DNA from: Streptomyces sp. WM6386
GTDB taxonomy: Bacteria; Actinomycetota; Actinomycetes; Streptomycetales; Streptomycetaceae
Length of the DNA: 64,000 bases
Direction of reading: 5' to 3'
Assembly (NCBI RefSeq): GCF_000972385.1
Contig: NZ_JXTE01000019.1
Location: forward strand, 53,363 to 117,362
In this document: positions 24,969-38,300 of the stretch, one piece after another
How the letters are laid out: each line of letters opens with the position of its first letter
Numbering within the stretch: the first letter of the stretch is position 1
Notes under the pieces: model-generated
Told to the model about the DNA's origin: nothing
Database searches by the model: none
Seen by the model: the letters and a program-made list of their open reading frames with translations, nothing else
Made by a program: the position numbers and the translations under genes

Positions 24969-25025
24969 GGGTGTCAGTCTCCGTGAGAGAGGTTTCCGCA
25001 GGGGTGTCGCGGAGGGTCCGCTGGG

Positions 25026-26609
25026 TTACTGCGGGGGGTTGCCGTGCTTACGGGACGGCAGGTCGGCGTGCTTGGACTGGAGCATCGCCAGGGACCTGAT
25101 GAGGACCTCGCGGGTCTCCGCCGGGTCGATCACGTCGTCGACCAGGCCGCGCTCGGCCGCGTAGTACGGGTGCATGAGCTCGGACTTGTACTCCTTGACC
25201 ATGCGGGCCCGCATGACCTCGGGGTCCTCGGCGTCCGCGATCTGCCGGCGGAAGATGACGTTGGCGGCACCTTCGGCGCCCATCACGGCGATCTCGTTCG
25301 TCGGCCACGCGTAGGTGAGGTCCGCACCGATGGACTGGCTGTCCATGACGATGTAGGCGCCTCCGTATGCCTTGCGCAGGATCAGCGAAATCCGCGGCAC
25401 GGTCGCGTTGCAGTAGGCGTAGAGGAGCTTCGCGCCGTGGCGGATGATTCCGCCGTGCTCCTGGTCGACGCCCGGGAGGAACCCGGGGACGTCCAGGAAA
25501 GTGACGATCGGGATGTTAAAAGCGTCACACATCTGGACGAAACGCGCAGCTTTTTCACTCGCCTCGATGTCCAGGACGCCCGCGAGGGACTGCGGCTGGT
25601 TCGCCACGATGCCGACGACCTGGCCGTCGAGGCGGGCCAGTGCGCAGATGATGTTCCGCGCCCAGCGCTCGTGGACCTCGAGGTAGTCGCCGTCGTCGAC
25701 GATCTCCTCGATGACCTTGGCCATGTCGTACGGACGGTTGCCGTCCGCGGGGACCAGGTCGAGCAGTACGTCGCCACGGCGGTCCGCGGCGTCCGTGGAC
25801 TCCACGCGCGGCGGGTTCTCGCGGTTGTTCTGCGGCAGCATCGACAGGAGGTAGCGCACCTCCGCGATGCAGGTCTCCTCGTCGTCGTACGCGAAGTGGC
25901 AGACGCCCGAGGTCTCGGCGTGCACGTCCGCGCCGCCCAGCCCGTTCTGCGTGATCTCCTCGCCCGTCACGGCCTTGACCACGTCCGGACCGGTGATGAA
26001 CATCTGCGAGGTCTCGCGGACCATGAAGACGAAGTCCGTCAGCGCCGGCGAGTACGCCGCGCCACCCGCGCACGGGCCCAGCATCACCGAGATCTGCGGG
26101 ATCACCCCGCTCGCCCTGGTGTTGCGCTGGAAGATGCCGCCGTACCCGGCCAGCGCCGAAACGCCTTCCTGGATACGGGCGCCCGCGCCGTCGTTCAGCG
26201 ACACCAGCGGCGCGCCGGCCGCGATGGCCATGTCCATGATCTTGTGGATCTTGGTGGCGTGGGCCTCGCCCAATGCGCCGCCGAAGATGCGGAAGTCGTG
26301 CGCGTACACGAAGACCGTGCGGCCCTCGACCGTGCCCCAGCCGGTGATGACACCGTCGGTGAACGGCTTCTTGGCTTCCAGGCCGAACCCGGTGGCCCGG
26401 TGCCGGCGCAGCTGCTCGACCTCCTGGAAGGAACCCGCGTCGAGCAGCAGCTCGATGCGCTCCCGGGCGGTCAGCTTGCCCTTGGCATGCTGCGCCTCGG
26501 TCGCCTTGTCACTCGGCCCGGCCATCGCCTGCGCACGGATCTCGTGCAGTTCGGCCACTCGCCCGCGTGCGTCCGTCGGCTCACCCGGCGCGTCATCCAA
26601 AACGGTCAT
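25026..26609 (-). CDS. accB: Acyl-CoA carboxylase beta (carboxyltransferase) subunit, AccB type
   Basis: Transfers CO2 from biotin to acetyl- or propionyl-CoA, giving malonyl- or methylmalonyl-CoA for fatty acids and polyketides. The 527-residue subunit is full length. Oxyanion regions are GAGARIQEGVSALAGYGGIF and LGPCAGGAAYSPALTDF in the N-half, FLDVPGFLPG and AYGGAYIVM in the C-half. In GGAYIVM the isoleucine stands where propionyl-specific PccB has aspartate (Asp422 in S. coelicolor PccB), so this is the dual-specificity AccB type. It forms an operon with accE. Confidence 0.94.
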   Translation of the reverse strand: MTVLDDAPGEPTDARGRVAELHEIRAQAMAGPSDKATEAQHAKGKLTARERIELLLDAGSFQEVEQLRRHRATGFGLEAKKPFTDGVITGWGTVEGRTVFVYAHDFRIFGGALGEAHATKIHKIMDMAIAAGAPLVSLNDGAGARIQEGVSALAGYGGIFQRNTRASGVIPQISVMLGPCAGGAAYSPALTDFVFMVRETSQMFITGPDVVKAVTGEEITQNGLGGADVHAETSGVCHFAYDDEETCIAEVRYLLSMLPQNNRENPPRVESTDAADRRGDVLLDLVPADGNRPYDMAKVIEEIVDDGDYLEVHERWARNIICALARLDGQVVGIVANQPQSLAGVLDIEASEKAARFVQMCDAFNIPIVTFLDVPGFLPGVDQEHGGIIRHGAKLLYAYCNATVPRISLILRKAYGGAYIVMDSQSIGADLTYAWPTNEIAVMGAEGAANVIFRRQIADAEDPEVMRARMVKEYKSELMHPYYAAERGLVDDVIDPAETREVLIRSLAMLQSKHADLPSRKHGNPPQ

Positions 26610-26763
26610 GTAGTGACCTTACGAAGTGCGACAAGGAAACCGGGCCGTCGACTCCGTACAGTCTCCGGCCCGTTTTCCTGGTACCCCTGAACAGAACCTC
26701 GCAGCCATGCAGCCATTCCGACTGCTCAGGGGGCGTCCCTCTTGTAGAGATCACACAAAGCCA

Positions 26764-29091
26764 TCAGCTGAGAGCCACCTCACATTCATGTGGGGCACAT
26801 GCCCTCCCCGGGGTGATTCTGAGGCGCAGACGGCGGCCCGTGGCGAGGATCTCGACCGAGTCGTCGGCCCGGATCACCGCGCGGACCGGATGGTTCCAGC
26901 CGACCTCCACCGGCTCCCCCGTCCGCGGCGGCTCGCTCACGCAGAGGGTAGCGGTGCGGCCCCGGCGGCGTACCAGCACGCTCGCGCCCGCGGAGGCGGC
27001 GAGCGGGCCCGCCGTACCGGCCTGCCAGAAGGTCGCGGCCGTCAGACCGAGGGAGGGGAGGTGGACCGCCTGGCGGGTGCCGTCATTGGCGAGGACCCTC
27101 AGCCACTGACGGTCGGCGGCGCGGGCCGCGACCCCGTGGCGGGACGCACCCGGCATCAGGACATAGGTGTACGACGCGTCCGTCGGGTCCGTGCCGTGGT
27201 CCAGCCAGAGGGTCTGCCAGCGACGAGTGGCCCGCTCCGTCGTACTGGTGGTGTTGATGTCCGACCAGGCGCCGGTGCGGTCCTCGCGGAGAGTGCGCAG
27301 TTCGCCGTACGGCACCACCCAGCCGCCGTGGCCCTCCAGATGGGCCCAGCCACGCCCCCGTGCGAAGGCCGGGGTGCCACCCTCCCCCAGGTTGCGGTTG
27401 TCGACGACGGTCTCGACCGGGACGCCGTCGGCACAGGTGATGCCGGCACCCAGGCAGATCACCGCGTCGGCGACACAGAACCACGACTTACGGGCTTCCA
27501 GCGTCGAGCCGAGGCCCTTCAGATGCTGTCCGATCGCCGCGTACTCGCCGTCGGTGACTCCGCCGACCCAGCGCGCGTCGGGCTTGGGCTCGCCCCACTC
27601 ACCGCCGGCCCTGTCAGGAAGGCGGCGCGCGGAGACGGTCGTGCCCGGAAGGCGGTACCAATCGACGGTGGGCCAGTACCAGTCCGTGTACTGACCGCCC
27701 TGCCCCGCGGCCCACCAGTAGAGCGTTCCGGCTCCCGTGTGCCAGCCCCGCGGGTTCTCCCCGTTGCCGCACTCGTAGTACGCGATGCGGTCGCTCGCCA
27801 TGGCGATGTTCGCGACGAAGCCGGGGCGGCGGTGGACGGCCCGGTCCATGGCGGCGAAGAGCCGGTGGCCGACGGGGTCGGGGCCGGCGGGCACGGGCGA
27901 CTCGGCGACCGCGTGCAGCCGGGCGAGGTCGGCCACTGCGAACTGACGCGCCGTCAGGATCGGTGAGACGGTGTCCCGTTCGATCCATCCCTTGATACGG
28001 CCGTACCAGCGCTCCCGCTCCGCCTCGCTCGCCCCGCCCGCGAGGAGGGCCATCGCGGCGATGACGCCCTGGCCGTGGAAGTGGTCGCCGCGCAGCACAT
28101 GCCGGTCGTCGCTCTTGAGGTAACCCCGGCTGATGGCACGACCGTTGACGCTGTCCATCATCAGACCGTCGTGGATCAGGGGCGCGTAGGCGTGCTCGAC
28201 GGCGTCCAGGACGATCTGCCGGTTCGGGTCGGTCACGGCCCACTCGGAGCCGGCGAGCAGGGCGAAGAGACGGCCGAGGCCGTCGAGGAGGACCTGGCCG
28301 TAGGTGCCCGAGTAGGCGATCCAGGTGTGCTGGACGAACGAGCCGTCGGCGTAGAGGCCGTCGCCCTGGACGACGTACGGGAAGACCGGTGAGAGCGCGT
28401 CCCGGGCGAGGGCGATCTTGGCGGGTGCCCGGCCGAGGATGCCGCGCAGGGCGACGGAGCGGCACAGGTCGACGCGGTTGGCGCCGGTGGACGTACCGGA
28501 GTAGTCGCTCAGCATCGCGTCGGGGAGGAAGTGGTCGACGGCGGCGCAGGCGGCTTCCCGTCGGGCGTCGCCGAGGGGGTCGTACAGCGTGGCCGTGAGG
28601 TCCATGAGCAGACGGGGGCTGCCGATCTGCCATTCCCACCAGTTGCCGTAGCGGGTGGTGGAGGGGTTGTAGATCGTGGCGGAGAGGTGGTCGAGGCCGC
28701 GGAGGACGTCCGCGAGGAGGGTCTCGTCGCCGGTGGAGCCGGTGCCCGGTTGGACGTAGGCCTGGGCCATGGTCCACAGGCGGCCGTAGCTCTGGGTGAT
28801 GCCGGACGGCGGGTCGTAGGGGTGGCCCGGCCAGAGGGAGGTCTCGGTGGGGGCCATGCTCGCGCGGAAGCCGCGGGCGAGTGCGCCGGTCTCGGCGAGG
28901 CGGGCGGCGTACGGCTCGGCGGTCGGGTCGTAGCCGGTACCGAGGGCGATGTCGAGCCAGCGGAGGCGGAGGGTGCGGTAGGGGTCGGGGTCGGCGGCGC
29001 GGGCGCCGGGGGCGGCCGTGGCGAGAAGCGCCGCGGTGAGTAAGGCGGCCCGGCGGGTGAGCCCGAGGGGACCTCTGGGATGCGGGTTCAT
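26764..29091 (-). CDS. Secreted polysaccharide lyase family 8 (hyaluronate/chondroitin/xanthan lyase-like)
   Basis: A 775-residue extracellular enzyme. A Tat-type signal peptide is present (LTRRAALLTAALLATAAPGARA). The alpha-toroid N-half has NWWEWQIGSPRLLMDL (about 140) and GLYADGSFVQHTWIAYSGTYGQVLL (about 250), which holds the catalytic His and Tyr. ECGNGENPRGWHTGAGTLYWW follows, then the beta-sandwich C-half. PL8 enzymes cleave uronic-acid glycans by beta-elimination; whether hyaluronan, chondroitin or xanthan is the substrate is not visible. Start ATG 29089-29091, chosen over one six codons earlier. It is transcribed alone. Confidence 0.88.
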   Translation of the reverse strand: MNPHPRGPLGLTRRAALLTAALLATAAPGARAADPDPYRTLRLRWLDIALGTGYDPTAEPYAARLAETGALARGFRASMAPTETSLWPGHPYDPPSGITQSYGRLWTMAQAYVQPGTGSTGDETLLADVLRGLDHLSATIYNPSTTRYGNWWEWQIGSPRLLMDLTATLYDPLGDARREAACAAVDHFLPDAMLSDYSGTSTGANRVDLCRSVALRGILGRAPAKIALARDALSPVFPYVVQGDGLYADGSFVQHTWIAYSGTYGQVLLDGLGRLFALLAGSEWAVTDPNRQIVLDAVEHAYAPLIHDGLMMDSVNGRAISRGYLKSDDRHVLRGDHFHGQGVIAAMALLAGGASEAERERWYGRIKGWIERDTVSPILTARQFAVADLARLHAVAESPVPAGPDPVGHRLFAAMDRAVHRRPGFVANIAMASDRIAYYECGNGENPRGWHTGAGTLYWWAAGQGGQYTDWYWPTVDWYRLPGTTVSARRLPDRAGGEWGEPKPDARWVGGVTDGEYAAIGQHLKGLGSTLEARKSWFCVADAVICLGAGITCADGVPVETVVDNRNLGEGGTPAFARGRGWAHLEGHGGWVVPYGELRTLREDRTGAWSDINTTSTTERATRRWQTLWLDHGTDPTDASYTYVLMPGASRHGVAARAADRQWLRVLANDGTRQAVHLPSLGLTAATFWQAGTAGPLAASAGASVLVRRRGRTATLCVSEPPRTGEPVEVGWNHPVRAVIRADDSVEILATGRRLRLRITPGRACAPHECEVALS

Positions 29092-29143
29092 GCCCTGGGC
29101 ATCTACCACCTCAGCGTAACCACGCCAACACTTTGCGGATGAT

Positions 29144-29202
29144 GTTGAAACTTGTACGGAATAGGTCTACGGTCGCTCTCGTTAGGTAATTCAACGTTCA
29201 AC
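29144..29202. promoter_or_regulatory. Repeated GTTGAA/TTCAAC half-sites upstream of the YceI gene
   Basis: GTTGAA at 29144-29149, TTCAAC at 29190-29195 and TTCAAC at 29197-29202. The last two are direct repeats seven bases apart. MarR-type repressors often bind TTCAA/TTGAA half-sites and often sit near yceI genes, but no such gene is adjacent here. Inference. Confidence 0.4.
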
Positions 29203-29224
29203 TTCCTCATCCAAGGAGCACGCC

Positions 29225-29779
29225 ATGGCGACCACCGACCTGACCGCCCTGACCGGCGACTACACGATCGACACGGCCCACTCGACGATCGGCTTCACCG
29301 TCCGCCACGCCATGGTGACCAACGTGAAGGGGAAGTTCCTCGACTTCAGCGGCTCGCTGCACCTGGACGGCGGCGACCCGGCCGCGTCCTCGGCGTCGAT
29401 CGACGTCAAGATGGACAGCATCGACACGGGCTCCGCGGACCGCGACGGCCACCTCAAGAGCGCGGACTTCTTCAAGACGGACGAGTTCCCGACGATGACC
29501 TTCCGCTCCACCAAGGCGGAGGCGCTCGGCGACGAGGACTACCGCATCACGGGTGACCTCACCATCCTCGGCACCACCAAGCCGCTCACCATCGACCTCG
29601 AGTTCAACGGCGCCGCGAAGGACCCCTTCGGCAACGAGCGCGTCGGCTTCGAGGGCAAGGCGACGATCCTGCGCTCCGAGTGGGGGCTGACCTGGAACGC
29701 GGCGCTGGAGACGGGTGGCGTGCTGGTCTCCGACAAGATCAAGCTGAACTTCGACATCTCGGCGATCAAGAACGCGTGA
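29225..29779 (+). CDS. YceI-family lipocalin-like protein
   Basis: A 184-residue YceI-domain protein, an isoprenoid-binding lipocalin-like barrel. It reads GDYTIDTAHSTIGFTVRHAMVTNVKGKF, DGHLKSADFFKTDEFPTMTFRST, ITGDLTILGTTKPL and EWGLTWNAALETGGVLVSDKIKLNFDISAIK, all family hallmarks. No signal peptide, so it is cytoplasmic here, as in many actinobacteria. ATG 29225 has AAGGAG seven bases upstream. Repeated TTCAAC half-sites lie just before the ribosome binding site and suggest control by a MarR-type regulator. Confidence 0.93.
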   Translation: MATTDLTALTGDYTIDTAHSTIGFTVRHAMVTNVKGKFLDFSGSLHLDGGDPAASSASIDVKMDSIDTGSADRDGHLKSADFFKTDEFPTMTFRSTKAEALGDEDYRITGDLTILGTTKPLTIDLEFNGAAKDPFGNERVGFEGKATILRSEWGLTWNAALETGGVLVSDKIKLNFDISAIKNA

Positions 29780-29836
29780 CGCGTCTTTCGTGAGCATGCC
29801 CGCCCTCGTGTCCTTGAGGGCGGGCGCTCGGCGTTC

Positions 29837-30390
29837 TCACGCCTCCAGCCTGGCGACGGCCGAGGCCACCTGAGCCGCCCGGCTCTCCGGGGTCAGGGCC
29901 CGCAGCACACCGAGCATGACCTGGTACCGGTCCCTCTTGCCGAGCCCCTCGAAGCCCGCGCCGGCCCGCCGGCTGCGCTCCAGCGCGGCGGCCAGGTCGT
30001 CCGGCACCCCGGCCTCCTTCTGGGAGAGGTACGCAGACGCCCACCGTCCGTCCGCCTTGGCCGCGTCGATCTCCGCGAGGCCGGTGTCACGCATCCTGCC
30101 GTCGGCGATCAGTTCCTCGACCCGCCGGACGTTGACCACGGACCAGAGGCTGCCGGCGCGGCGCGGGGTGATCCTCTGGACGAAGTGCGAGGCGTCGAAT
30201 CCCTTGCGCTGACCGGTGATCCAGCCGTGACAGAGGGCCACGTCATTGACTTCGGCGGCGGTGACGGGGGGATGCCGGAGCCCTTCTTGGCGACCTTCAC
30301 CCAGAGGCCGGGGTGGGGGCGAGGGTGCGCGGTGAGCCAGTCGAAGAGCTGGTCGGCGGACTCGAAGGCGAGGGAGTCATAGTTGACCAA
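29837..30390 (-). pseudogene. YdeI-family (bacteriocin-protection/DUF1905-like) gene broken by a one-base frameshift
   Basis: Two overlapping frames together give one YdeI-like protein. The first runs MVNYDSLAFESADQLFDWLTAH to KVAKKGSGIP; the second continues VALCHGWITGQRKGFDASHF, SVVNVRRVEELIADGRM to SAVARLEA. The break is at the run of six G at 30266-30271 (C on the coding strand). Adding one base there restores continuous sequence ...GSGIPPVTAAEVNDVALCHG. Either the gene is a recent pseudogene or the homopolymer was misread. Its C-terminal domain matches the YdeI/OmpD-associated family, whose function is poorly known. Confidence 0.85.
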
Positions 30391-30395
30391 GGCTG

Positions 30396-33638
<3,243 letters not shown>

Positions 33639-33714
33639 CGCGCGGGTTGTCTCGTACGGACTCTCGCGGGCTCGGCGTGTGGTGCGCCGGGCCCGCGTCC
33701 GTGGACGGGAGTTT

Positions 33715-33965
33715 TTCGCCCCCGCCGCCCCTACCCGTCCCTCCCCCAGAGGGGGGACCCCCACCAGGGGCTCCGCCCCTTCGACCCCGCTGGGGCTCCG
33801 CCCCAGACCCCGATCGGCCCGAAGGGCCTCGTCCTCAAACACCGGAGGGGCTGAGATCGCCTGGACCGGCGTCCAGGGGCGCAGCACCTGCGGGTGGGTG
33901 GGGGGTCGGGACGGCAAACCCTCGCCCCCGAACGCCAGCGGGCTGAGATTGCCTGGACCGGCGTC
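33715..33965. repeat. Dispersed and local intergenic repeats
   Basis: The 354 bases between the protease and the next gene hold no gene. GGGGCTCCGCCCC appears at about 33768 and GGGGCTCCGCCCCAGACCCC soon after, followed by CCTCAAACACCGGAGGGGCT, a well-known Streptomyces intergenic repeat type. GGCTGAGATCGCCTGGACCG at 33849 recurs at 33941 (24 of 25 bases the same over 25). Possible hairpins could end transcription from the protease. Confidence 0.6.
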
Positions 33966-33992
33966 TAGAGGTGTCGCCCTGCGGGTGGATGG

Positions 33993-35360
33993 TCAGAATC
34001 CTCCCCCTCCGAAGTCGCCTCCGCCGCCGAAGTCGCCGCCTCCCCCGAAGTCACCGCCGCCGAAACCGCCCGAGAAGTCGTCGGAGTTGAAGTCCGCGCC
34101 CGAGACGTCGCCGCCCTCGTAGCCGCCGCCGAAGTCGCCGTAGCCGGAGCCGTAGTCGGCGGCGTAGGCCGGGGTGGCCATCATGCTGCCGAGCATCGTG
34201 CCGACGAGGAGGCCGGGGAGGAGCCCGCCGCCGAAGTAGCCGCCGGCCCAGGGGCCGTAGGCGGGGCCCGCGTCCCAGTAGGGGCGGCGGCCCTGGTCGG
34301 TGTCGACCTCGCGCATCACCGGGTCGCGGCCGTCGGCCAGGCGGGTCGCGTCGGCCGCGCAGACCGGGACCTCGCGCGGGGCGCCGCTGGGCGGCGTCCA
34401 CGTCGCGTCCGTGGTCGACGGGCCGTGGCGAGGGTCGAAGAAGCAGGGTGGGCGGCGGTCCGGGAGTGGCCGACTCTCCCTGCGGGCGGCCAGTCGCGCC
34501 AGTGAGAAACGGCCGTCCTCCAGGGCCTGGGTCACCGCGCGGACCTCCTCCGGCTGCTGCGCGGCCGCCATGAACGACTTCGCCTTCTCGTAGGCGTCGA
34601 GCGCGTGCTCGTAGTCCTCGCGCATGGCGTCGTCCGCACCCGGTTCGGCGGGGTGGAAGTCCAGGCGGTCCAGTTCCTCGCCAAAGGCGGTGATGTCCTC
34701 GTCCACCACGACCCGCAGCTTCTCCAGGGCGGCCCGCTGCTCCTCCGCGTGGCGGCGGCGGTTGCGGCGGACCAACGCGTACGCGCCCACGCCACCGGCC
34801 GCCAGCACGGCGCCGACCGTCACCAGCGCACCCGCCGGGACGCCTCCGCCGTCGGAGGGCGAGCCCCAGCTCGCGGGCGCCGAGCCGCCCATATTGGCCA
34901 GGGCCTGGTCCGCGAAGTCGTCGAGCTGGGTCTTCGCGTCACTCTCGCCCCCGACGCTCGCGACGAGGTTGCGTACCGCCGACCTGGGCAGGACCGAGGA
35001 ATCCGCGCCCGCGTCGAAACGGTCGCCGACCCGCACCGCGTACAGGCCCGTCACGCCGGTCGCGGTGCGCAGGTTCCGCAGGAGGTTCTCGGTCGGCTGA
35101 TCCGCGGGCAGGACCGCCACGAACAGCGCCTTGTCCGCGTCCTCGATCTGCTCGGCGAGCGCGGTGGCATCCCCGGAGGACAGCTGGGCGGAGGCCGCCG
35201 GGTCGACGTACACCGGACTCTCGCGGAGCGCCTCGGCGATCGTGGAGACGTTCGTGGCGGCGGAGGCGGGCGCGGGGACCGCCCACAGTACGGTCAGGGC
35301 CGCGAGCACCAGGGCCGCCAGCAGCCCTGGGAGGCTTCGGGTCCGTAGGACGGACTTCAT
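33993..35360 (-). CDS. Membrane-anchored TPM-domain-like protein with Gly/Asp/Phe tail
   Basis: A 455-residue protein. Signal peptide (residues 1-34, ending ASAA), an extracytoplasmic TPM-phosphatase-like domain (about 35-165: STIAEALRESPVYVDPAA, ALFVAVLPADQPTENLL), one TM (about 172-196), a basic coiled-coil cytoplasmic part (RRNRRRHAEEQRAALEKLR) and a second hydrophobic stretch (GGGLLPGLLVGTMLGSMMA). The last 60 residues are repeats of GGGDFGGGGDFGG. Similar proteins end in glycine-rich tails in many bacteria. Function unknown; membrane location is clear. Confidence 0.8.
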   Translation of the reverse strand: MKSVLRTRSLPGLLAALVLAALTVLWAVPAPASAATNVSTIAEALRESPVYVDPAASAQLSSGDATALAEQIEDADKALFVAVLPADQPTENLLRNLRTATGVTGLYAVRVGDRFDAGADSSVLPRSAVRNLVASVGGESDAKTQLDDFADQALANMGGSAPASWGSPSDGGGVPAGALVTVGAVLAAGGVGAYALVRRNRRRHAEEQRAALEKLRVVVDEDITAFGEELDRLDFHPAEPGADDAMREDYEHALDAYEKAKSFMAAAQQPEEVRAVTQALEDGRFSLARLAARRESRPLPDRRPPCFFDPRHGPSTTDATWTPPSGAPREVPVCAADATRLADGRDPVMREVDTDQGRRPYWDAGPAYGPWAGGYFGGGLLPGLLVGTMLGSMMATPAYAADYGSGYGDFGGGYEGGDVSGADFNSDDFSGGFGGGDFGGGGDFGGGGDFGGGGF

Positions 35361-35394
35361 ACTTCGAAGCTACCCGAAGCCTCCCAAAACAGCC

Positions 35395-38300
35395 TCAGCC
35401 GGTCGTCGCCCGATAGGCCTCCGTCAGCCGCTCCACCGCCGCCGCGTACCGTCCGGTGAGCAGCAGACGGTCGGCGTCGGCGAAGGGTTTCGCGAACGCC
35501 GCCGTGATCTTCTTCTGCTGGACGATCAGCCGCGCCTTGGTCACGATCGCGCGGCCCGCCTCCTCGGACCCGGCCTTCTCGGCCACCGCAGCCGCGACGC
35601 CGAGCGCCTTCAGCGTCGTCGCGCCGCCCTCCGGCACCTTGGTCAGCGTCGTGAGGCCCCAGCCGTACGGGAACTGCGGGTCGTACGACGTGTCGCCGAC
35701 GTTGATCGGCAGCTGGTCCTGCGACTTCGGCCAGGTGACGGGAAGCTGCCCGGTGAAGGACCGCTTCCCGTACAACACATCGGCCACGCCGTCGCCCTCC
35801 GTCCCCGGCAGCCAGGAGGCCACCAGCGCGTCGATCTCGCCCAGTCGGTCGCCGATGAGCTGGGGGCGGCCGGAGACGATCAGCACCGCGCACTTCATGG
35901 CCGCGCAGACGGTGTCGACGGCCGTCTGGTCGGCGGGGCTCAGCGCCAGGTCATGACCGTTGCCGACGTCTCCGACGCCCTCGGCGTACGGGGTCTCGCC
36001 GACGACGACCACCCCGATGTCGTGGCCGGTCGTGGGGGCGGAGGCGTCCTTGGAGTACGTCAGCCGCGCGGAGTTCTTCCGCATGGCCTCCAGGATCGTC
36101 GTGCCGGGCGTGATGTCGCCGGACGCCCCCTGCCAGGTGACGGTCCAGCCGCCGCTCTGGTTGCCGATGTCATCGGCGTTGGAACCGGCGACGTACACCT
36201 TCTGGGACTTCTTCAGCGGCAGCACGCCGTCGGCGTTCTTCAGCAGTACCTGCGACTCGGCGGCCGCCCGGCGTGCGACGGCCCGGTGCTCGGCGGAACC
36301 GATCTTCGAGGCGCCGCTGGTGTCGGCGTACGGCTTCTCGAAAAGACCGAGGCGGAACTTCTGCGTGAGGATGCGGGAGACCGCGTCGTCGATGCGCTGC
36401 TCGCTGACGCGTCCGGCCTGCGCCTCCTCCATGAGCGTCGTACGGAACTCCCTGAAGGCGTACGGGACCATGACCATGTCGACGCCGGCGTTGACCGAGG
36501 TGCGGACGTCAAAGGCGCGGTCGCCGGGGATCTGGTCGATGCCGTCCCAGTCGCTGATCACGAAGCCGTCGAAGTCCATACGGCCCTTGAGCACGCCGTT
36601 GATCATGTCGGCGCGGGCGTGCATCTTGACCGGGCCCTGGCCGTCGCCGAGGACGTCGAGCGAGGAGTACGAGGGCATGACGGTGCCGACCCCTCGGTCG
36701 ACGGCGTTCTTGTACGGCGCCAGGTGGACGGCCTCCAGCTGCTGCCGGGTGACCTTGGTGATGCCCTGGTCGATGGTGTAGGTGCCGGTGGTGGAGGAGC
36801 CGTACTCGGTGCCCCCGTCTCCGACGAAGTGCTTGGCGGTGGCGAGGACTTTGTCGTTGTCCTTCAAGTCCTTGCCGTTCCGGGCGCCTTGGAGGCCCTG
36901 GATGACCGTCTCCAGGGAGTCGACGAGGGCCGGGTCCTCGCCGAAGGACTCGTAGGAGCGGCCCCAGCGTTCGTCGCGGGTGACGCAGAGGCAGGGGGCG
37001 AAGTCCCAGGGGATGCCGGTGGCGCGGACCTCGGCGGCGGTCACCGCGCCGGTCTGCTCGGCGAGTCGGGGGTTCCTGGAGGCGCCGAGGCCGATGTTGT
37101 GGGGCATGACGGTGGCGCCGACCAGGTTGTTGTGGCCGTGGACGGCGTCGACGCCGTAGACGAGGGGGATCTGGAAGCGGGTTGCCTGGGCCCGGAGTTG
37201 GAAGGCGTCGATCATCTTCGCCCAGTCCTCGGGGGTGTTGGGCGTCGGGGTGGAGCCGCCGCCGGACAGGAGCGAGCCGAGGTCGTATGCGGCGACGTCC
37301 GCCCCGGTCCCCACGGCTCCGCGCTCGGCCTGGGTCATCTGGCCGGCCTTCTCCGCGAGCGACATACGGGAGAGGAGGTCGGCGACGCGCTGCTTCACCG
37401 GCAACTTGGCGTTCAGATACGGCAGTCCGTGCGCGTCGACGACGATCTGCGGGGTCTCGGCCGGGGGCTTGGCGCCGGTGACGGTGAGTGCGAGGGGGAT
37501 GGTCTCGGCGGCCTCGGCCGACTTGTCCCTCAGCGTCGGGACCCGCACGGCCTGCGTGGCGCCGGAGGCGGTCCCTGCCGGGAAGACGACGGTCCCGCTC
37601 ACCGGGGTGTAGTCCTTGCCCGGGTCGGCGGTGCCGGTCGCGGCCGTCTCGTAGGCGACGGTGACGGGTTCGTCGATCGGGGCGGAGCCAGTGGTGGCGA
37701 CGGAGATCTTCACGGTCGCCGTACCGCCCTCGTCCGTCGGGTACACGGCGGAGTCGGTGAGGACGGAGGCGCGCAGTGACTGGTCGGCCTTGCCGTACAA
37801 CTCGACGCCGTCCATGGCGAATTGGCCCTGGACGCCGACGGGGAGGGTGACGGCGTAGCCCCATGTCTCGGTGAGGCCGAGGATGTGGTCGATGCCGCCG
37901 ACGGGCTGGTAGTCGGTGCGATAGTCGAAGTCGGTGAAGGGGATCTCGATCTGTTTCCAGCCGCTGAAGTCGTCGGTGAAGGACGTCGTCCACAGCTCGG
38001 AGGCCTCGCCGTTGGCGCCGCCGTCCTTGAGCTCGAAGGCGACCTTCTTTCCGTTGTCGCGGCCTTCCCACCAGAAGCGGATGCCCTTGTGAGCGGACCA
38101 GTCGTGGGCGGGTTCGGCGAAGGCGAAGTCGTGGGTGAAGCCGCCGTAGCCGCTGATGTCGTAGGTGCCGGACAGGACGCGGTCGCCCTCGGGGGCGTCG
38201 GCGCGTGCTTCGAGTGCGAGCGTGGGCGGATCGTCGTTGTCGCTGCCCCACGTGAAGATGCCCCCCGCGGGTGGGTTCGCGAAGGGCACCTCGCCCTCGA

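Noticed and set aside
35131..37779. Plus-strand frame of 882 codons opposite the GH3 gene
   Set aside because: Antisense to a complete glycosidase; no family resemblance.
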